In this document: positions 10,514 to 22,426 of the stretch, piece by piece
Position numbering within the stretch: position 1 is the stretch's first letter
Layout: each line of letters begins with the position of its first letter
From: Cannabis sativa
Taxonomy: Eukaryota; Streptophyta; Magnoliopsida; Rosales; Cannabaceae
Direction: 5' to 3'
DNA: 64,000 nt
NCBI RefSeq assembly: GCF_029168945.1
Contig: NC_083605.1
Coordinates: 25,123,280 to 25,187,279, forward strand
Notes under the pieces: model-generated
Database searches by the model: none
What the model was told of the DNA's origin: nothing
Seen by the model: only the letters and a program-made list of their open reading frames with translations
Translations under genes and position numbers: made by a program

Positions 10514-12358
10514 TGTTGGGTTTTGTGCCCTAAATAAAACTCATTTCAATATAATTAGATTTACTTATTAATAAAGATCAGAAATAACATTTTATGTTGC
10601 ATGGTTCACATGATTTATTTCATTATTATATGTATATAATGTATGAATTCTTTTTAAGTCCAAAACATATGAATTTGTTAAAGATTATAGTGTTGTCAGC
10701 ACAGTGGAATATAATCTTAATTATATGTTCGAAAGTATATTCCCTGATTTGTTAGAACACTGGATTTAGACTAACATGGTATAATCAGCGATAGGTATTC
10801 TTACACCTTGGAAAAGTGTTATGTCCTTTCCAGGACATTGGAAAAGTTTACCAGTATCGGATGTATGGAGTATACATCGGAAGGGACCGATATTGAACTT
10901 TGATTAGATATATTAAAACTTACTGTAATATCTATTCAATTCAATACACCTGTTGATCCTAGATAAAATGACCTTAATCCTGATATGGTTAGGTTCGATC
11001 TCAAGAGTACTATACATGTTCTTTGATTTGTTAGTTAGGCCTACTTTTGGTTCAGGGTGATACGTACATTTTGGGAACATGATAGTATAATTGAGTGGGA
11101 GCGCTACCATAAATATGGAATCTATAACTTCTATAGGAACTTAGAAGTGAAACGATGATATGCTTCGAGCTTGGCTAAACAGAGATAAATGGTGGAGATC
11201 TCATTTCACTTTGCTGAAATATCATTTATACAGAGCTAAGTGTTTTAAGGATAAAATACATTGAAGGTGTAACGGTAACTTAGTGCCTTTTCAATGTAGA
11301 TCATCTATTAGAGGGTCATTGATCACATTAGGGTTATAACAATGAATAACTAATGACGTGTCTATATAATGGAACATATAGAGCGTTCTATATGACTGAG
11401 AGTGCGATTCCAAGTTCTAAGTGTGGATTCAATAAGGAATTAATAAGTTAGGGAATTTACTTGGTAAATTCGGTTCGACTTATTGGAAGCTCGGTTATAT
11501 AGACCCATGGTCCCCATACTAGTTGAGACCATACTGCTTGTAAGACTCAGTTAATTGATTTTAATTAATCAATTATAATTCTAAAGTTAGACTATGTCTA
11601 CTTTATGAATTTTCACTAAGCAAGGGCGAAATTGTAAAGAAAAGAGATTCTAGGTTTATTTATTAATTAAGAGACTTTACATGTCTAAATTAATAAATAT
11701 ACTAACTGGCAATATTATTTAATAATTATTTTCAAGTTATTAAATAATTAGAATTGGCATTTAAAATGTTAAATTGGAAAATTGGTATTTTTGAGAAAAT
11801 GGGAATGAAAAATAACAAAATGGGAAAGTTACAAAGTGAGGCCCAATTCCCTTTGCATGGCCGGCCACATGGACAAGAAATACCATTTATAGTTTCCATT
11901 ATTTTAATGCCATACAATTCTAACCTAAACCTAGAGGGTATTCTATAAATAGAAAGTTTTGGCTTCAGGAAACACACAACTTTGAACATTTAGTTTCTTT
12001 CAGAAAAGCCACACGCCCCTCTCTCTCTTTTCTTCTCTCTAAATTTCAAATTCCTTTGAGTGATGTGTAGTGCCCACACACATCAAGTGGTACCTCAATC
12101 ATAGTATGTAAGACTATGGAAAATCTGCATCAAAGAATGAGAAAAGAAGATCCTGATTCAGATCTTAATTATGCTCTGCTACCGAAAGGAATCAAGGGCT
12201 AGAGATCTGAATGGAAGAAGTCATAATATTCCGCTGCACCCACTGTAAGGTTTTCGAAACTTTATATGTGTTTATTTTTATTGTTTTAGAATTCATATTA
12301 GGATGTTAATCAAACATACTTGGTAGTAAATCTAGATCCTGGTAAAATAATTCCAATA
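10514..12358 (+). repeat. Copia-1 5' LTR
   Basis: 1845 bp, TGTTGGG...CCAATA (the last CA is mutated to TA). A conserved TATA box CTATAAATAG is at 11943-11952, followed by a CT-rich start region (about 12015-12040). The opening segment with TTATTAATAAAGATCAG is shared by the copia LTRs in this window. Confidence 0.9.
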
Positions 12359-12360
12359 AC

Positions 12361-12377
12361 TGGCACTAGAGCCATGG
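12361..12377 (+). other. Primer-binding site of copia-1
   Basis: TGGCACTAGAGCCATGG lies two bases (AC) after the LTR end. It resembles the complement of the plant initiator-tRNA-Met 3' end (TGGTATCAGAGC) with two mismatches in the first 12 bases. The other copies read TGGCACCAGAGCC (nested copy) and CGGCATCAGAGCC (copia-2), which supports the assignment. Confidence 0.75.
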
Positions 12378-12639
12378 TAATGATTTACTTTCATGAAATA
12401 TGAATTAAAACGATGTTATATATGTTTTTGTGTTGATTTGGATAGTTTCATGTTGGTTTATGTGTTAGTTGATGAATGTATATGTTGTACAGTACCTTTT
12501 TCCATGAACAATATTTTTTCTATTTTTGAAAATATTTTATTTGGATTCCTTGTGAAAAATTAAGCAATTTTGTTTTTCACGGAACTCGATTCCGATAAAA
12601 ATTGAAAAAGTTATGAATTTTGGAAAATCGAGAATGATG

Positions 12640-12880
12640 GTTGTCGAAGCTAGGTGTACACATGCACCAGGTGCTTCGGACAACCCCCCATCCGCGCGCG
12701 TACCTCGGTCATTCACCCAGCAGCACGCCCGTGCGTCTCGCCTGGGAACCCTGCAGCCCGCAGAGTTTTCTCGGCAGATGGGGCTTCAATTCCTCACCTC
12801 CGCGCGCGTATGGGGCTGCTGGCAGCCTCCTGGGTTGCTGCATGCAGCCCCTCCTGGGTAGCCAACCCAAAAATTGCGAT
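12640..12880 (+). other. GC-rich CpG-bearing cassette in the copia-1 leader
   Basis: About 240 bp of high GC with CGCGCGCG runs, inside a leader that is otherwise strongly AT-rich. The 3' half shares GCGCGCGT followed by GGGCTGC and TGCAGCC with the cassettes at 18250-18470 (minus) and 27310-27560, while the 5' half differs almost completely between copies. Several reading frames stay open by composition only; I do not call a gene. Confidence 0.6.
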
Positions 12881-14195
12881 TTTTGGGGTTTTTCCCCAAA
12901 AATCATATTTTTTCATGGGATTGTTTCCCAAAATTCATTTTTTCATTTTTAAATATTTCTAAATTGAAATATTTCCAATTTTAAAATATTTTCAATTTGA
13001 AATTTTTCCAATTTTAAATATTTTTATTTTGGAATATTTGTAATTTTAAATATTTCCTATTATGGTCAGATTTAAAAATTTGTTAACTTCTTTAATATTT
13101 ATATATTATTTAATTATAAGATTAGATATTTTTATATTTAACATATTTTAAATTAAAAGATAACTTTGTCTTTTTATTTAAAATATTATATTAAAATTAT
13201 CTTATATGACAAATTAAATAATTAATAAATTTAAAATTAACATAGATATTTTTATAGATATACTTACCATAATATTTTCAAATTCAAAATTTGTTATTTT
13301 GTTAAATATTTAATTATTTATAAATTATAAGTTTAAAAATGATATTTTTCTATATATATCATTTTTTTTTTATTATTGAAAGTTTATAAATCATATCTTA
13401 AATATTTAAATAACCTAGATATTTTGTAGAAATTTGAATATTGCTTAATTTGAGATATTTTGACATATAATTATGGTAATTATTATTTATTTATTATTCC
13501 TAAAATAATAATTATCTAACCAAATCTATTTTAAAATTGGTTTATTTTATTAAATTATAAGATCTGAAAGTGATATTGAAGATTCTTTCCTTTCAAATCA
13601 TTGATCTTATTAGATATTTAATTTAATTTGATTCAAATAAACCTAGATATTTTAAAATTAGTTTCCTTTATTTTGAGATTTTTAGGGTTTGTTTTAACAA
13701 CCCTAAATTTTCAAAATTAAGTTGGTTAGTTTAAGAATAATAATTTAATTATATTAATATCTTATTTCACATCTGTTACATGGACAATGTTTGTTTAATT
13801 TTATATTGTTTATTCAAAAAAAAAATTAACAAACCTATTATTTATCTGATCTAAATTGATATGATTAACTTGTTGATTGACCCAATGATCTGATTTGAAT
13901 CATAGTCCAATTGTCAATAGATCTTATAAATAATTTGTAACAGGTAAATTTTGTACTTCTTTCATCTGTGTAAACCTAGTAACATGATAGGGCCCATCCA
14001 AATCATTTGACCTGTGTGAGCCTATATGTTTGCTATTGGGCTTAGATGCATAAAGGAAGTCCATTTAAGTTTTACTAAGTACATGGACTAGGTTGCTAAA
14101 ATAAATTTTGACATAAGTAAATTTATTTAGGGCCAATTAGATTTGGGCTTATTCAATGAATAACAATTATTTATTTAAAGGTTAAATTCTTCTCT

Positions 14196-14295
14196 TTTGG
14201 GCCTTGTGTGAGAGTTGGGGGCCAATAGAAGTGGGTACGACATACTGAACCCAGCTCCCCCTCACATGAACTACCCCAATTGTGAAGGCCCATTT
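14196..14295 (+). other. Conserved GC-balanced block in the copia leader
   Basis: About 95 bp, from GGGCCTTGTGTGAGAGTT through GGGTACGACATACTGAACCC to ATTGTGAAGGCCC. It is kept nearly unchanged in four copies: here, 16893-17000 (minus), 28905-29000 (plus) and 57030-57135 (minus). The surrounding AT-rich DNA has diverged much more. It has no reading frame kept across copies that I can see. Confidence 0.65.
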
Positions 14296-15283
14296 GCCTT
14301 ATTTAAATAATTGTATTATGTTAATTATATTAGTCTAACCTAATTAAAATTGAATTAGCAACATAATTAACTTTTAAAATATATGAAATTTATTTTTCAT
14401 TTTAATATTTTAAAGTTAATTTTAGAAAAACACTTAGTTAATGATATATATTCTAGATAGTTATTTCTAGTACTAGTTATTATTTCTAATATTAAATAGG
14501 AAAATATCATTGATTGTGAAATTAATTATTTATTAATTAATTTTGGTATAATCTAAGTTTAGTATGTTTTCCTAGTATTAAAATAGAATTAATAATTAAG
14601 TTTCCTCTATACTTAATTATTTATTTCTTTATTTTAATACATTTAATTAAATTGAAAATTCAATATCTAAGTTGATTTTCATCATGATACTTAAATATTG
14701 TTATTTTCATGTTATTTAATTAAAGTTGAAAATTATCTTAAAGTTTGGAATCTTATTTCAGAATAACTTAAAGCTGAATAATTTTCAAAATATATTTTAT
14801 TTTATTTTATTAATCATTTCCCAAAATGAATAAGCTAATTCAAAATGAATAAGCTAAGAGGAATTAGGATAATTTCGTTTTAAATAAGAATCCAACGATG
14901 CTCCGATTAGCGAGAGTCAAAGTAATCGTATTTATACAATCTTCTTGTTTCATATTGTAAAATACTAGTCTAAGGTGTCATCAATTGATGAACAGCTAGA
15001 TGTTGCATATACAATATTTATCTTTCGAGATCTAACACTATTATGTTAGTCTAATGGTGAAAATCCATTAGGGATTTATCTCATTAGAAAAACAAACCAA
15101 GTTAGACCAACAATGAAGATTCGAAATTAAACTACAATTTAATAACAGAAAATAACATGGTTCAATATAAATTCATACACAATTCAAAAATTATTAAGCA
15201 TATAGAAAGTAGGAATGACAAGTGAAAATACTAAAACATACAATCCTAAATAATTTCCAAGGTCTTCAACAAACTGATATCAG

Positions 15284-15418
15284 TGTCCCGTTTAGGCGAG
15301 AGTCAAAGCTACCATCCATTGAATAGAGTTGTCAGCTCATCTAAAATAATAAACATTCTAGCAACCTTTTATTCGATCAAGATTGGAATCCGCGTTGTCC
15401 CGTTTAGGCGAGAGTCAA
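15284..15418 (-). other. Paired leader motif of the nested copia copy
   Basis: Two copies of TGTCCCGTTTAGGCGAGAGT(CAA) at 15284-15306 and 15396-15418, 112 bp apart. On the element's own strand this reads TTGACTCTCGCCTAAACGGG(ACA). A weaker third copy is near 14905-14925. The same pair occurs in copia-2 and copia-3. It lies shortly before the position where gag starts in copia-3. Confidence 0.65.
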
Positions 15419-18249
15419 GGCTATTCTATCTTATGAGCTTCCACCATTGTTTCATATTCTTGCAAGTCTTATACAGTCGCCACCATTAGGGTGATCAATA
15501 CTATATAAAAAACTTACAAGATTACTTATCTTTCGAGATTAAACGGTGCTAACTTGCTAATGAATGTTCCTTCATTAGGGAGGATTACTCACTAAAACAA
15601 TAGCTATGTAAAACCAACAATGGAGATCGAATATCCTAATAATAATAAAGCTCATTATTTAACGAAGGTTGTATTTTCTTCTAATATTTATTTTAATCAA
15701 TTTATTTTAAATATATATTTATTTAATTAAAATTTCCAATTTAGAATAAAATATTCTAAATATAAATTTTAATTTAATATTTATAAATTATACTTAGATG
15801 GATATGAAAATAACGTGAATTATTTCCATCTTAGTAATAATTTCCATAAATATTTAGAAAATTATTCAATTTAAGTTGTTTCAAAATTAATTTGAATTAA
15901 TTTACAACTCAAATTTAATTTTCTATAAATATATATTGCATTTTCGAAAATGCTTTTAAAATAAAATAAAAATAAATCCTGGAAAATTACTCTAATTTTA
16001 TGTTGGCCCAAAATTAATAAAAATTAATTTTCAACAAAAAATATAATTTTCCTATTTAATTAAATATCTAAGAAAAATTTCAAATATTTAAGTATCATGA
16101 TTAAAAAATCAACTTAAATAGTAATTTTCTATTTAATTAAATACACTAGAAAAATACTTCAAGCAAAACAGATAATATCTATCTAGACTTTCATAGACTA
16201 ATTAATCCAATTTCTAATTATAATATATTTTAGTTCATTTATTTTAATTAATCATTAAATGAAAAAATCAATGATTTAAGTTGGTCCAAAATTAAATAAA
16301 TAATTTTCAACTTTAATCTATTTTTCAAATAAAATTCGAAATTTCTACATTAAAGAGATGTAATTTCGAAATTTTGGGAAATGATTAATAAAATAAAATA
16401 AAATATATTTTGAAAATTATTCAAACTTAAGTTATTCTGAAATAAGATTCCAAACTTAAAATAATTTTCAACTTTAATTAAATAACATGAAAATAACAAT
16501 ATTAAAGTATCATGATGAAAATCAACTTAGATATTGAAATTTTCAATTTAATTAAATGTATTAAATTCAAGAAATAAATAATTAAGTAAAGAGGAAACTT
16601 AATTATTAATTCTTGTTTAATACTAGGAAAATATTCTAAACTTAGATTGTACCAAAATTAATTAGGAAACAATTAATTTCACAATCTATGATATTTTCCT
16701 ATTTAACATTAGAAATAATAACTAGTACTAGAAATAACTATCTAGAATATATCATTGACTAAGTGTTTTTCTAAAATTAACTTTAAAATATTACAATGAA
16801 AAATAAATTTCATATATTTTAAAAGTTAATTATGTTGCTAATTCAATTTTAATTAGGTTAGACTAATATAATTAACCTAATACAATTATTTAAATAAGGC
16901 AAATGGGCCTTCACAATTGGGGTAGTTCATGTGAGGGGGAGCTGGGTTCAGTATGTCGTACCCACTTCTATGGCCCCCAACTCTCACACAAGGCCCAAAA
17001 GAGAGGAATTTAACCTTAAAATAAACAATTGTTATTCATTGAATAAGCCCAAATCTAATTGGGCCTAAATAAATTTCCTTATGTCAAAATTTATTTTAGC
17101 AACCTAGTCCATTTACTTAGTAAAAACTTAAATGGGCTCCCTATATGCATCTAAGCCCAAAAGCAAACATATAGGCTCACACAGGTCAAATGATTTGGAT
17201 GGGCCCTATCATGTTACTAGGTTTACACAGATGAAAGAAGTACAAAATTTACCTGTTACAAATTATTTATAAGATCTATCGTCAATTAGACTATGATTAA
17301 AATCAGATCATTGGATCATGATCTGTCAACAAGTTAATCATAGCAATTTAGATCAGATAAATAATAGGTTTGTTAAAAAGTTTTGAATAAACAATATAAA
17401 TAAACAAACATTGTCCATGTAACAGATGTGAAATAAGATATTAATATAATTAAATTATTATTCTTAAACTAACCAAATAAAGGAAACTAATTTTAAAATA
17501 TCTAGGTTTATTCGAATCAAAATTAAATTAAATATCTAATAAGATCAATGATTTGAAAGGAAAAAATCTTGAATATCACTTTCAGATCTTATAATTTAAT
17601 AAAATAAACCAATTTTAAAATAATTTGGTTAGATAATAATTACCATATGTATATGTCAAAATATCTCAAATTAAGCAATATTCAAATCTCTTCAAAAATA
17701 TTTATGTTATTTAAATATTTAAGATATGATTTATAAATTTCTAATAAGGAAAAAATGATATATATATATAGAAAAAATATCATTTTTAAACTTATAATTT
17801 ATAAATAATTAAATATTTAACAAAATAACAAATTTTTGAATTTGAAAAACATTATGGTAAGTATATCTATAAAAATATCTATGTTAATTTCAAATTTATT
17901 AATTATTTAATTTGTCATATAAGATAATTTTAATATAATATTTTAAATAAAAAGACAAAGTTATCTTTTAATTTAAAATATATTAAATATCAAAATATCT
18001 AATCTTTTAATTAAATAATAAATAAATATTAAATAACTTAACAAATTTTTAAATCTGACCATAATAGGAAATATTTAAAATTGGAAATATTCCAAAATAG
18101 AAATATTTAAAAATTGAAAAATTCCAAATTGAAAATATTTCAAATTGGAAACATTTCAATTTAGAAATATTTAAAATAAGAAAAATAAATTTTGGGAAAC
18201 AATCCCATGAAAAAATTGGATTTTTGGGAAAAAATCCCAAAAATCGCAA

Positions 18250-18470
18250 CTTTTTGGGAAAGCTGGCAGCAAGGCTGCACGAGCAGCCCAAAATAGGCTG
18301 CATGCAGGGCCTTACGCGCGCGGACAGGGACGATGCAGGGTGGGATGTGCGGCAAAACTCGGCGGATGCAGCGTCGTCATGGGCGGATCAGCAGGGTGCT
18401 GGGCCAGGCTCACGCAGGCGCATCATGAGTGCTTGGTGCACAACGATTGAGCACCCATGCATACCCGGAA
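18250..18470 (-). other. GC-rich cassette in the nested copia leader
   Basis: This is the counterpart of 12640-12880, in reverse. The inner part is shared (GCGCGCGTAAGG, then TGCATGCAGCC on the element strand). The outer part is unrelated to the other cassettes by eye. Confidence 0.5.
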
Positions 18471-18724
18471 TCCCGATTTTCCAAAATTCATAACTTTCTC
18501 AATTTTTATCGGAATCAAGTTCCGTAAAAAACAAAATTGCTTAATTTTTCACAAGGAATCCAAATAAAATATTTTCAAAAATTGAAAAAATATATTTCAT
18601 GGAAAAATTTCGTACAACATTAACATTCATCACTTAAGCACATAAACCAACATGAAACCATCCAAATCAACACAGAAACATGCAATCATCGTTTTAATTC
18701 ATATTACATGAAAGTAAATCATTA

Positions 18725-18741
18725 CCATGGCTCTGGTGCCA
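18725..18741 (-). other. Primer-binding site of the nested reverse copia
   Basis: On the minus strand TGGCACCAGAGCCATGG, two bases from the LTR end. It is complementary, with two mismatches in the first 12 bases, to the initiator tRNA-Met 3' end, as in the neighbouring copies. Confidence 0.75.
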
Positions 18742-18743
18742 GT

Positions 18744-20645
18744 TGTTGGAAATTATTTTACCAGGATCTAGATTTACTAACAAGTATGTTGGATTAACAT
18801 CCTAATATGAATTCTAAAACAATGAAAATAAACACATATAAAGTTAGATAACCTTACAGTGGGTGCAGCGGAATAATATGACTCCTTCCGTTCAGATCTC
18901 TAGCCCTTGATTCCTTTCTGTAGCAGAGCATCACCAAGATCTGAACCTGGATCTTCTTTTCTCCTTCTTTGATGCAGAAATTCCATAGTCTTCCATACTA
19001 TGATTGAGGTACCACTTAATGTGTGTGGGCACTACTCATCTCACAAGGATTTCGAAATTTCTCTCTATTTTTCTCTCTCAATTTCGTGGCTGATAGCATG
19101 CAAGAGAAGAGACACAAAGGTTGCTTTATATAGGGAGAAGGGAGAGCACAACTTTCCAAATAAAACAGTTTCATCTTTTACTGTGTAATTGATTAACTGC
19201 CTTATTTAGTGTGATCCACCACTTTCCTATTATAGCTAGGCTTTGAATAGAAATTACATGACAATTAAAAAATAAAAATAATAATTGGGAAACACAAAGG
19301 GAGTGCTCAGCCATAGAGGGAATATGGGCCTCACTTGGATTTTGCAGTTTCCTCAATTTTATTTCAATTTCTCCAAAAATGCCATTTTTCCAATTCTAAT
19401 CATTTAAATGCCAAAACTAATTATTTAATAACTAAAATAGATTATTAAATAATATTGTCATTTAAAATAATTATTAATTAGACATACAAAGTCTCTTAAT
19501 TAATAATTAAACATAGAAACCCTTTTCTTTACGATTTCATCCTTAAACTGTGAGAATTCATAAAGTAGACATAGTCTAACTTTTAGAATTATAATTGATT
19601 AATTAAAATCAATTAACTGAGTCTTACAAGCAGTATGGCCTCAACTAGTATGGGGACCATGGGTCTATATAACCGAGCTTCCAATAAGTCGAACCGAATT
19701 TACCAAGTAAATTCCCTAACTTATTAATTCCTCATTGAATCCACACTTAGAACTTGGAATTGCACTCTCAGTCATATAGAAACGCTCTATATGTTCCACG
19801 ATATAGACACGTCATTAGTTATCCATTGTTATAACCCTAATGTGATCAATGATCCACTATATAGATGATTTACACTGTACAGGGATTAAATTACCGTAAC
19901 ACCCTACAATGTATTTTATCCTTAAAACACTTAACCCTGTATAAATGATATTTCACCTAAGTGAAATGAGATCTCCACCATTTATCTTCGTTTGGTTAAG
20001 CTCGAAGGAAATCATCCTTTACTTCTATTTGCCAAATAGAAGCTATAGATTCCATATTTATGTTAGCGCTCCCACTCAATTGCACTACCGTGTTCCTAAA
20101 ATGTACGTATTGCCCAGACTAAAGATTAGGCTTAACTAACAAATTAAAGAACACGAATAATACTCTTGAAATTGAGCCTAACCATATGAGGATTTCGATC
20201 ATGTGATCTAGGATCAACTTATGATATTGAATTGAATAGATGTTTACGGTAAGTTTCAAAATCTAATTCAAAGTTCAATATCGGTCCATTCCAATGCATA
20301 CTCCATGCATCCAACCTGAGCTTTACTTTAACCTATGTTCTGGAAAGAACATAACATTTCTCCAAATGTAAGTAAACTCTGTTGTAGATTGTCATATCAG
20401 TAAAACCCAGTGTTCTGATAAATCTAGGAATACTTTATTCACATAGTCATGTTTATTTTCCACTGTGTTGACAACACAATAAACATGATCAAGTATGTGA
20501 AAAGGGGTTTGGATGAATTTATAAATCAAACAGACAAGCAATTGATTAAGTGAACCATGCAACATAAAAATGTTATTTCTGATCTTTATTAATAAGTAAA
20601 TCTGATTATATGAAATGAGTTTTATTTAGGGCATAAAACCCAACA
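18744..20645 (-). repeat. 5' LTR of the nested reverse copia
   Basis: 1902 bp. On the plus strand it runs from TGTTGGAAATTATTTTACC to GGGCATAAAACCCAACA, the reverse complement of the family LTR. It is clearly more diverged from the copia-1 LTRs than those are from each other, so it is a separate subfamily and not a duplicate of the host LTR. Confidence 0.85.
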
Positions 20646-22426
20646 CATTCAGGAGTGGATCTGAGTTTTCGTTGTATTCTTAAAACGATCACTCTAGATT
20701 TTACCTTACGCAAAAGAAATTTGAAATGTTTGAAAAATTTCATGAATTTCTAGCAATGGTAAGTGGTTAAAGATCTTGCGAACTGATAGGGGTGGAGAAA
20801 ATGTTAGTAGATATGTAGTTCAAAGATCATTAATTTGATTTTTGAATTATATCCAAACTTACCTCCCCAGAAATTCGAGTTGCATATTGATGATTAGTTA
20901 CTAGTCGTTGCCTAAATCCTTCTATGGTAATAAAATTTCAGAATGATGCAATGGTTGTATACTTAATGTAAATCATTACTAGATTCATGGATGACCTAAT
21001 CGAAATCTTAAGAAAAGCTAGAACTGCTAACCTGGTTTGCATGTTTGTTAGCTATTCTATGTGATTAGGGGTGGATCATCCCATAGTCATTAGATAAGAA
21101 AGTGTTTGTTTAAACAAATAATACTTTTCTATGAAAATGACTAAGTCTGAAAATAAAGTAGCAAATAAAGGAGATATTTTTTCTTGATTCCATAAAGTGT
21201 TCTATCATCTTATTCGTTACAAGATGATCCCACTACCTCTGTTGTCTTAACACAACCAAAGAGGTTAATACCATTTAGTTTTCTTAGACATAATTCACGG
21301 TACCTTGTCGTAGTGGGAGAGTTTCAAGGAACTTTACCTTCTTATGACTTGGAAGATACTAGTGATTAAAATCCATTGTGAGTTTAAACAAGTAATGGAT
21401 TGTCAAGATAAGAAACTAAGAAGAAAGCCAAGAGAACTATGTTTTAATCCATCCACATGGAGTAACCTAAAGTTTTCTATTACAAGGACATGAAAGGAAA
21501 TTTTCGTTAATAAGTCTATTCAATGGACTTAACAAAACTTCCTGTTCCTAGTATTATAGGTTTGAGTTTATCTAAACCTATGGCTTGTGGTATACCTCGT
21601 AATTACTTACTCTAATGCAAGCATAAGATGCTGAAGCATTTTCTTTCCAATGGCAATCTATAGAAGCTTCACAACTTCTTACATATAGATTTTATTTATC
21701 TAAGGAAAAGTCTCAACCAGAAAAGATAAAGCCATGAAAGAATTTCTTAAATCAACAGTGAGAGGTCTCAGATATGCTTTAGTATGCCTTAAACCAGACA
21801 CATGCTGTTGAGTGGGAGTGATGAGTAAGTATCAAATTAGTCCAGGAGAGGAACATTGGAAGACAATCAAGTAAATCTTAAGATTAAGAAGAGGAACTAT
21901 ATATTAGTCAATAAGGGTGGTTTTAAAACTCTTAGACTACACCACATCAGATTTCAAGACTTGCCTTTGTGCTAGAAAGTCTGCTGATAAGATGGTGATT
22001 ACTTTGGGGGTGGAGTAGTGATTTTGGAGAAGTGTAAAAACCTATCTAAAATCTCTTAGTCTACCAGAGAGAGACTGAATGTTAAAGTTGCAGGAAAGAT
22101 ACTTATTCAGTCTAAGGAAAGTTCTATACAATTGTGGCACCGTTCCAACCTGTCTTAACTACTAGTGTTATTTCCTGAATAACCAAAAGTAGTTGCCAAA
22201 GGTATAGAATCCAGTATCCCAAAAGAGTAGACATATAGAGAGGAATTTCACAATATCAAGGATTTTGTGATTAAGGGAAAGTAATGGTGGAGAAAAGGTT
22301 GTTGTTAATTCAACCTGTCAGATCCTATTACGAGGAGTTTACTACTACTACACTTGATTTGTATATCAAGGTGTTAATGATTATTTGAAATGCACATTTT
22401 GTTTTATATTAGTGCAAGTGGGAGTT
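20646..22426 (+). pseudogene. Decayed copia pol tail (integrase and RNase H remains) of copia-1
   Basis: There is no long frame, but conceptual pieces in shifting frames still read as copia Pol. Integrase-core style sequence near 20700-20800 resembles the F-E-x-F-x-x-F and R-T-D-R-G-G-E-N segments. An RNase H segment around 21970-22020 gives ARKSADKMVITLG. C-terminal RNase H near 22205-22330 gives SQKSRHIERN, and shortly after NLSDPITRSLL. Stops and shifts are dense. The region ends in the purine-rich GTGCAAGTGGGAGTT (22412-22426), directly before the 3' LTR, which serves as the polypurine tract. The middle of pol (RT) is largely unrecognisable. Confidence 0.6.

Larger units (their letters stand above)
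12378..14835 (+). other. AT-rich leader of copia-1
   Basis: No ORF of substance. After about 260 bp of conserved leader comes a GC-rich cassette (about 12640-12880), then about 1.2 kb of very AT-rich DNA, a moderately conserved stretch (13900-14300), and more AT-rich DNA. Each block has its counterpart in copia-2 (27082-29615). It stops abruptly near 14835, where reverse-oriented sequence begins. Confidence 0.7.
14848..20645 (-). mobile_element. Reverse-oriented truncated copia copy nested in copia-1
   Basis: Minus-strand order from the right: LTR 20645-18744, primer site, GC-rich cassette, AT-rich leader, repeated leader motif, and an end at about 14848 (matching copia-2 near 31010). Its pol tail and 3' LTR are missing. 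The right boundary is an intact LTR terminus, next to the copia-1 pol tail at 20646. The left boundary is a non-terminal breakpoint. The likely history is insertion in reverse orientation followed by a deletion that removed its 3' half together with part of the host copy (equivalent to copia-2 29615-31625). Confidence 0.75.

Noticed and set aside
12613..12962. Overlapping open frames of 60-100 codons in the GC-rich leader cassette
   Set aside because: They exist in several frames on both strands because stop codons are rare in GC-rich DNA. They are not conserved between copies and match no family I know.
15140..15560. Self-cleaving ribozyme or retrozyme in the copia leader
   Set aside because: I looked for a hammerhead core (CTGATGA with GAAA) near the repeated motif and did not find a convincing arrangement.
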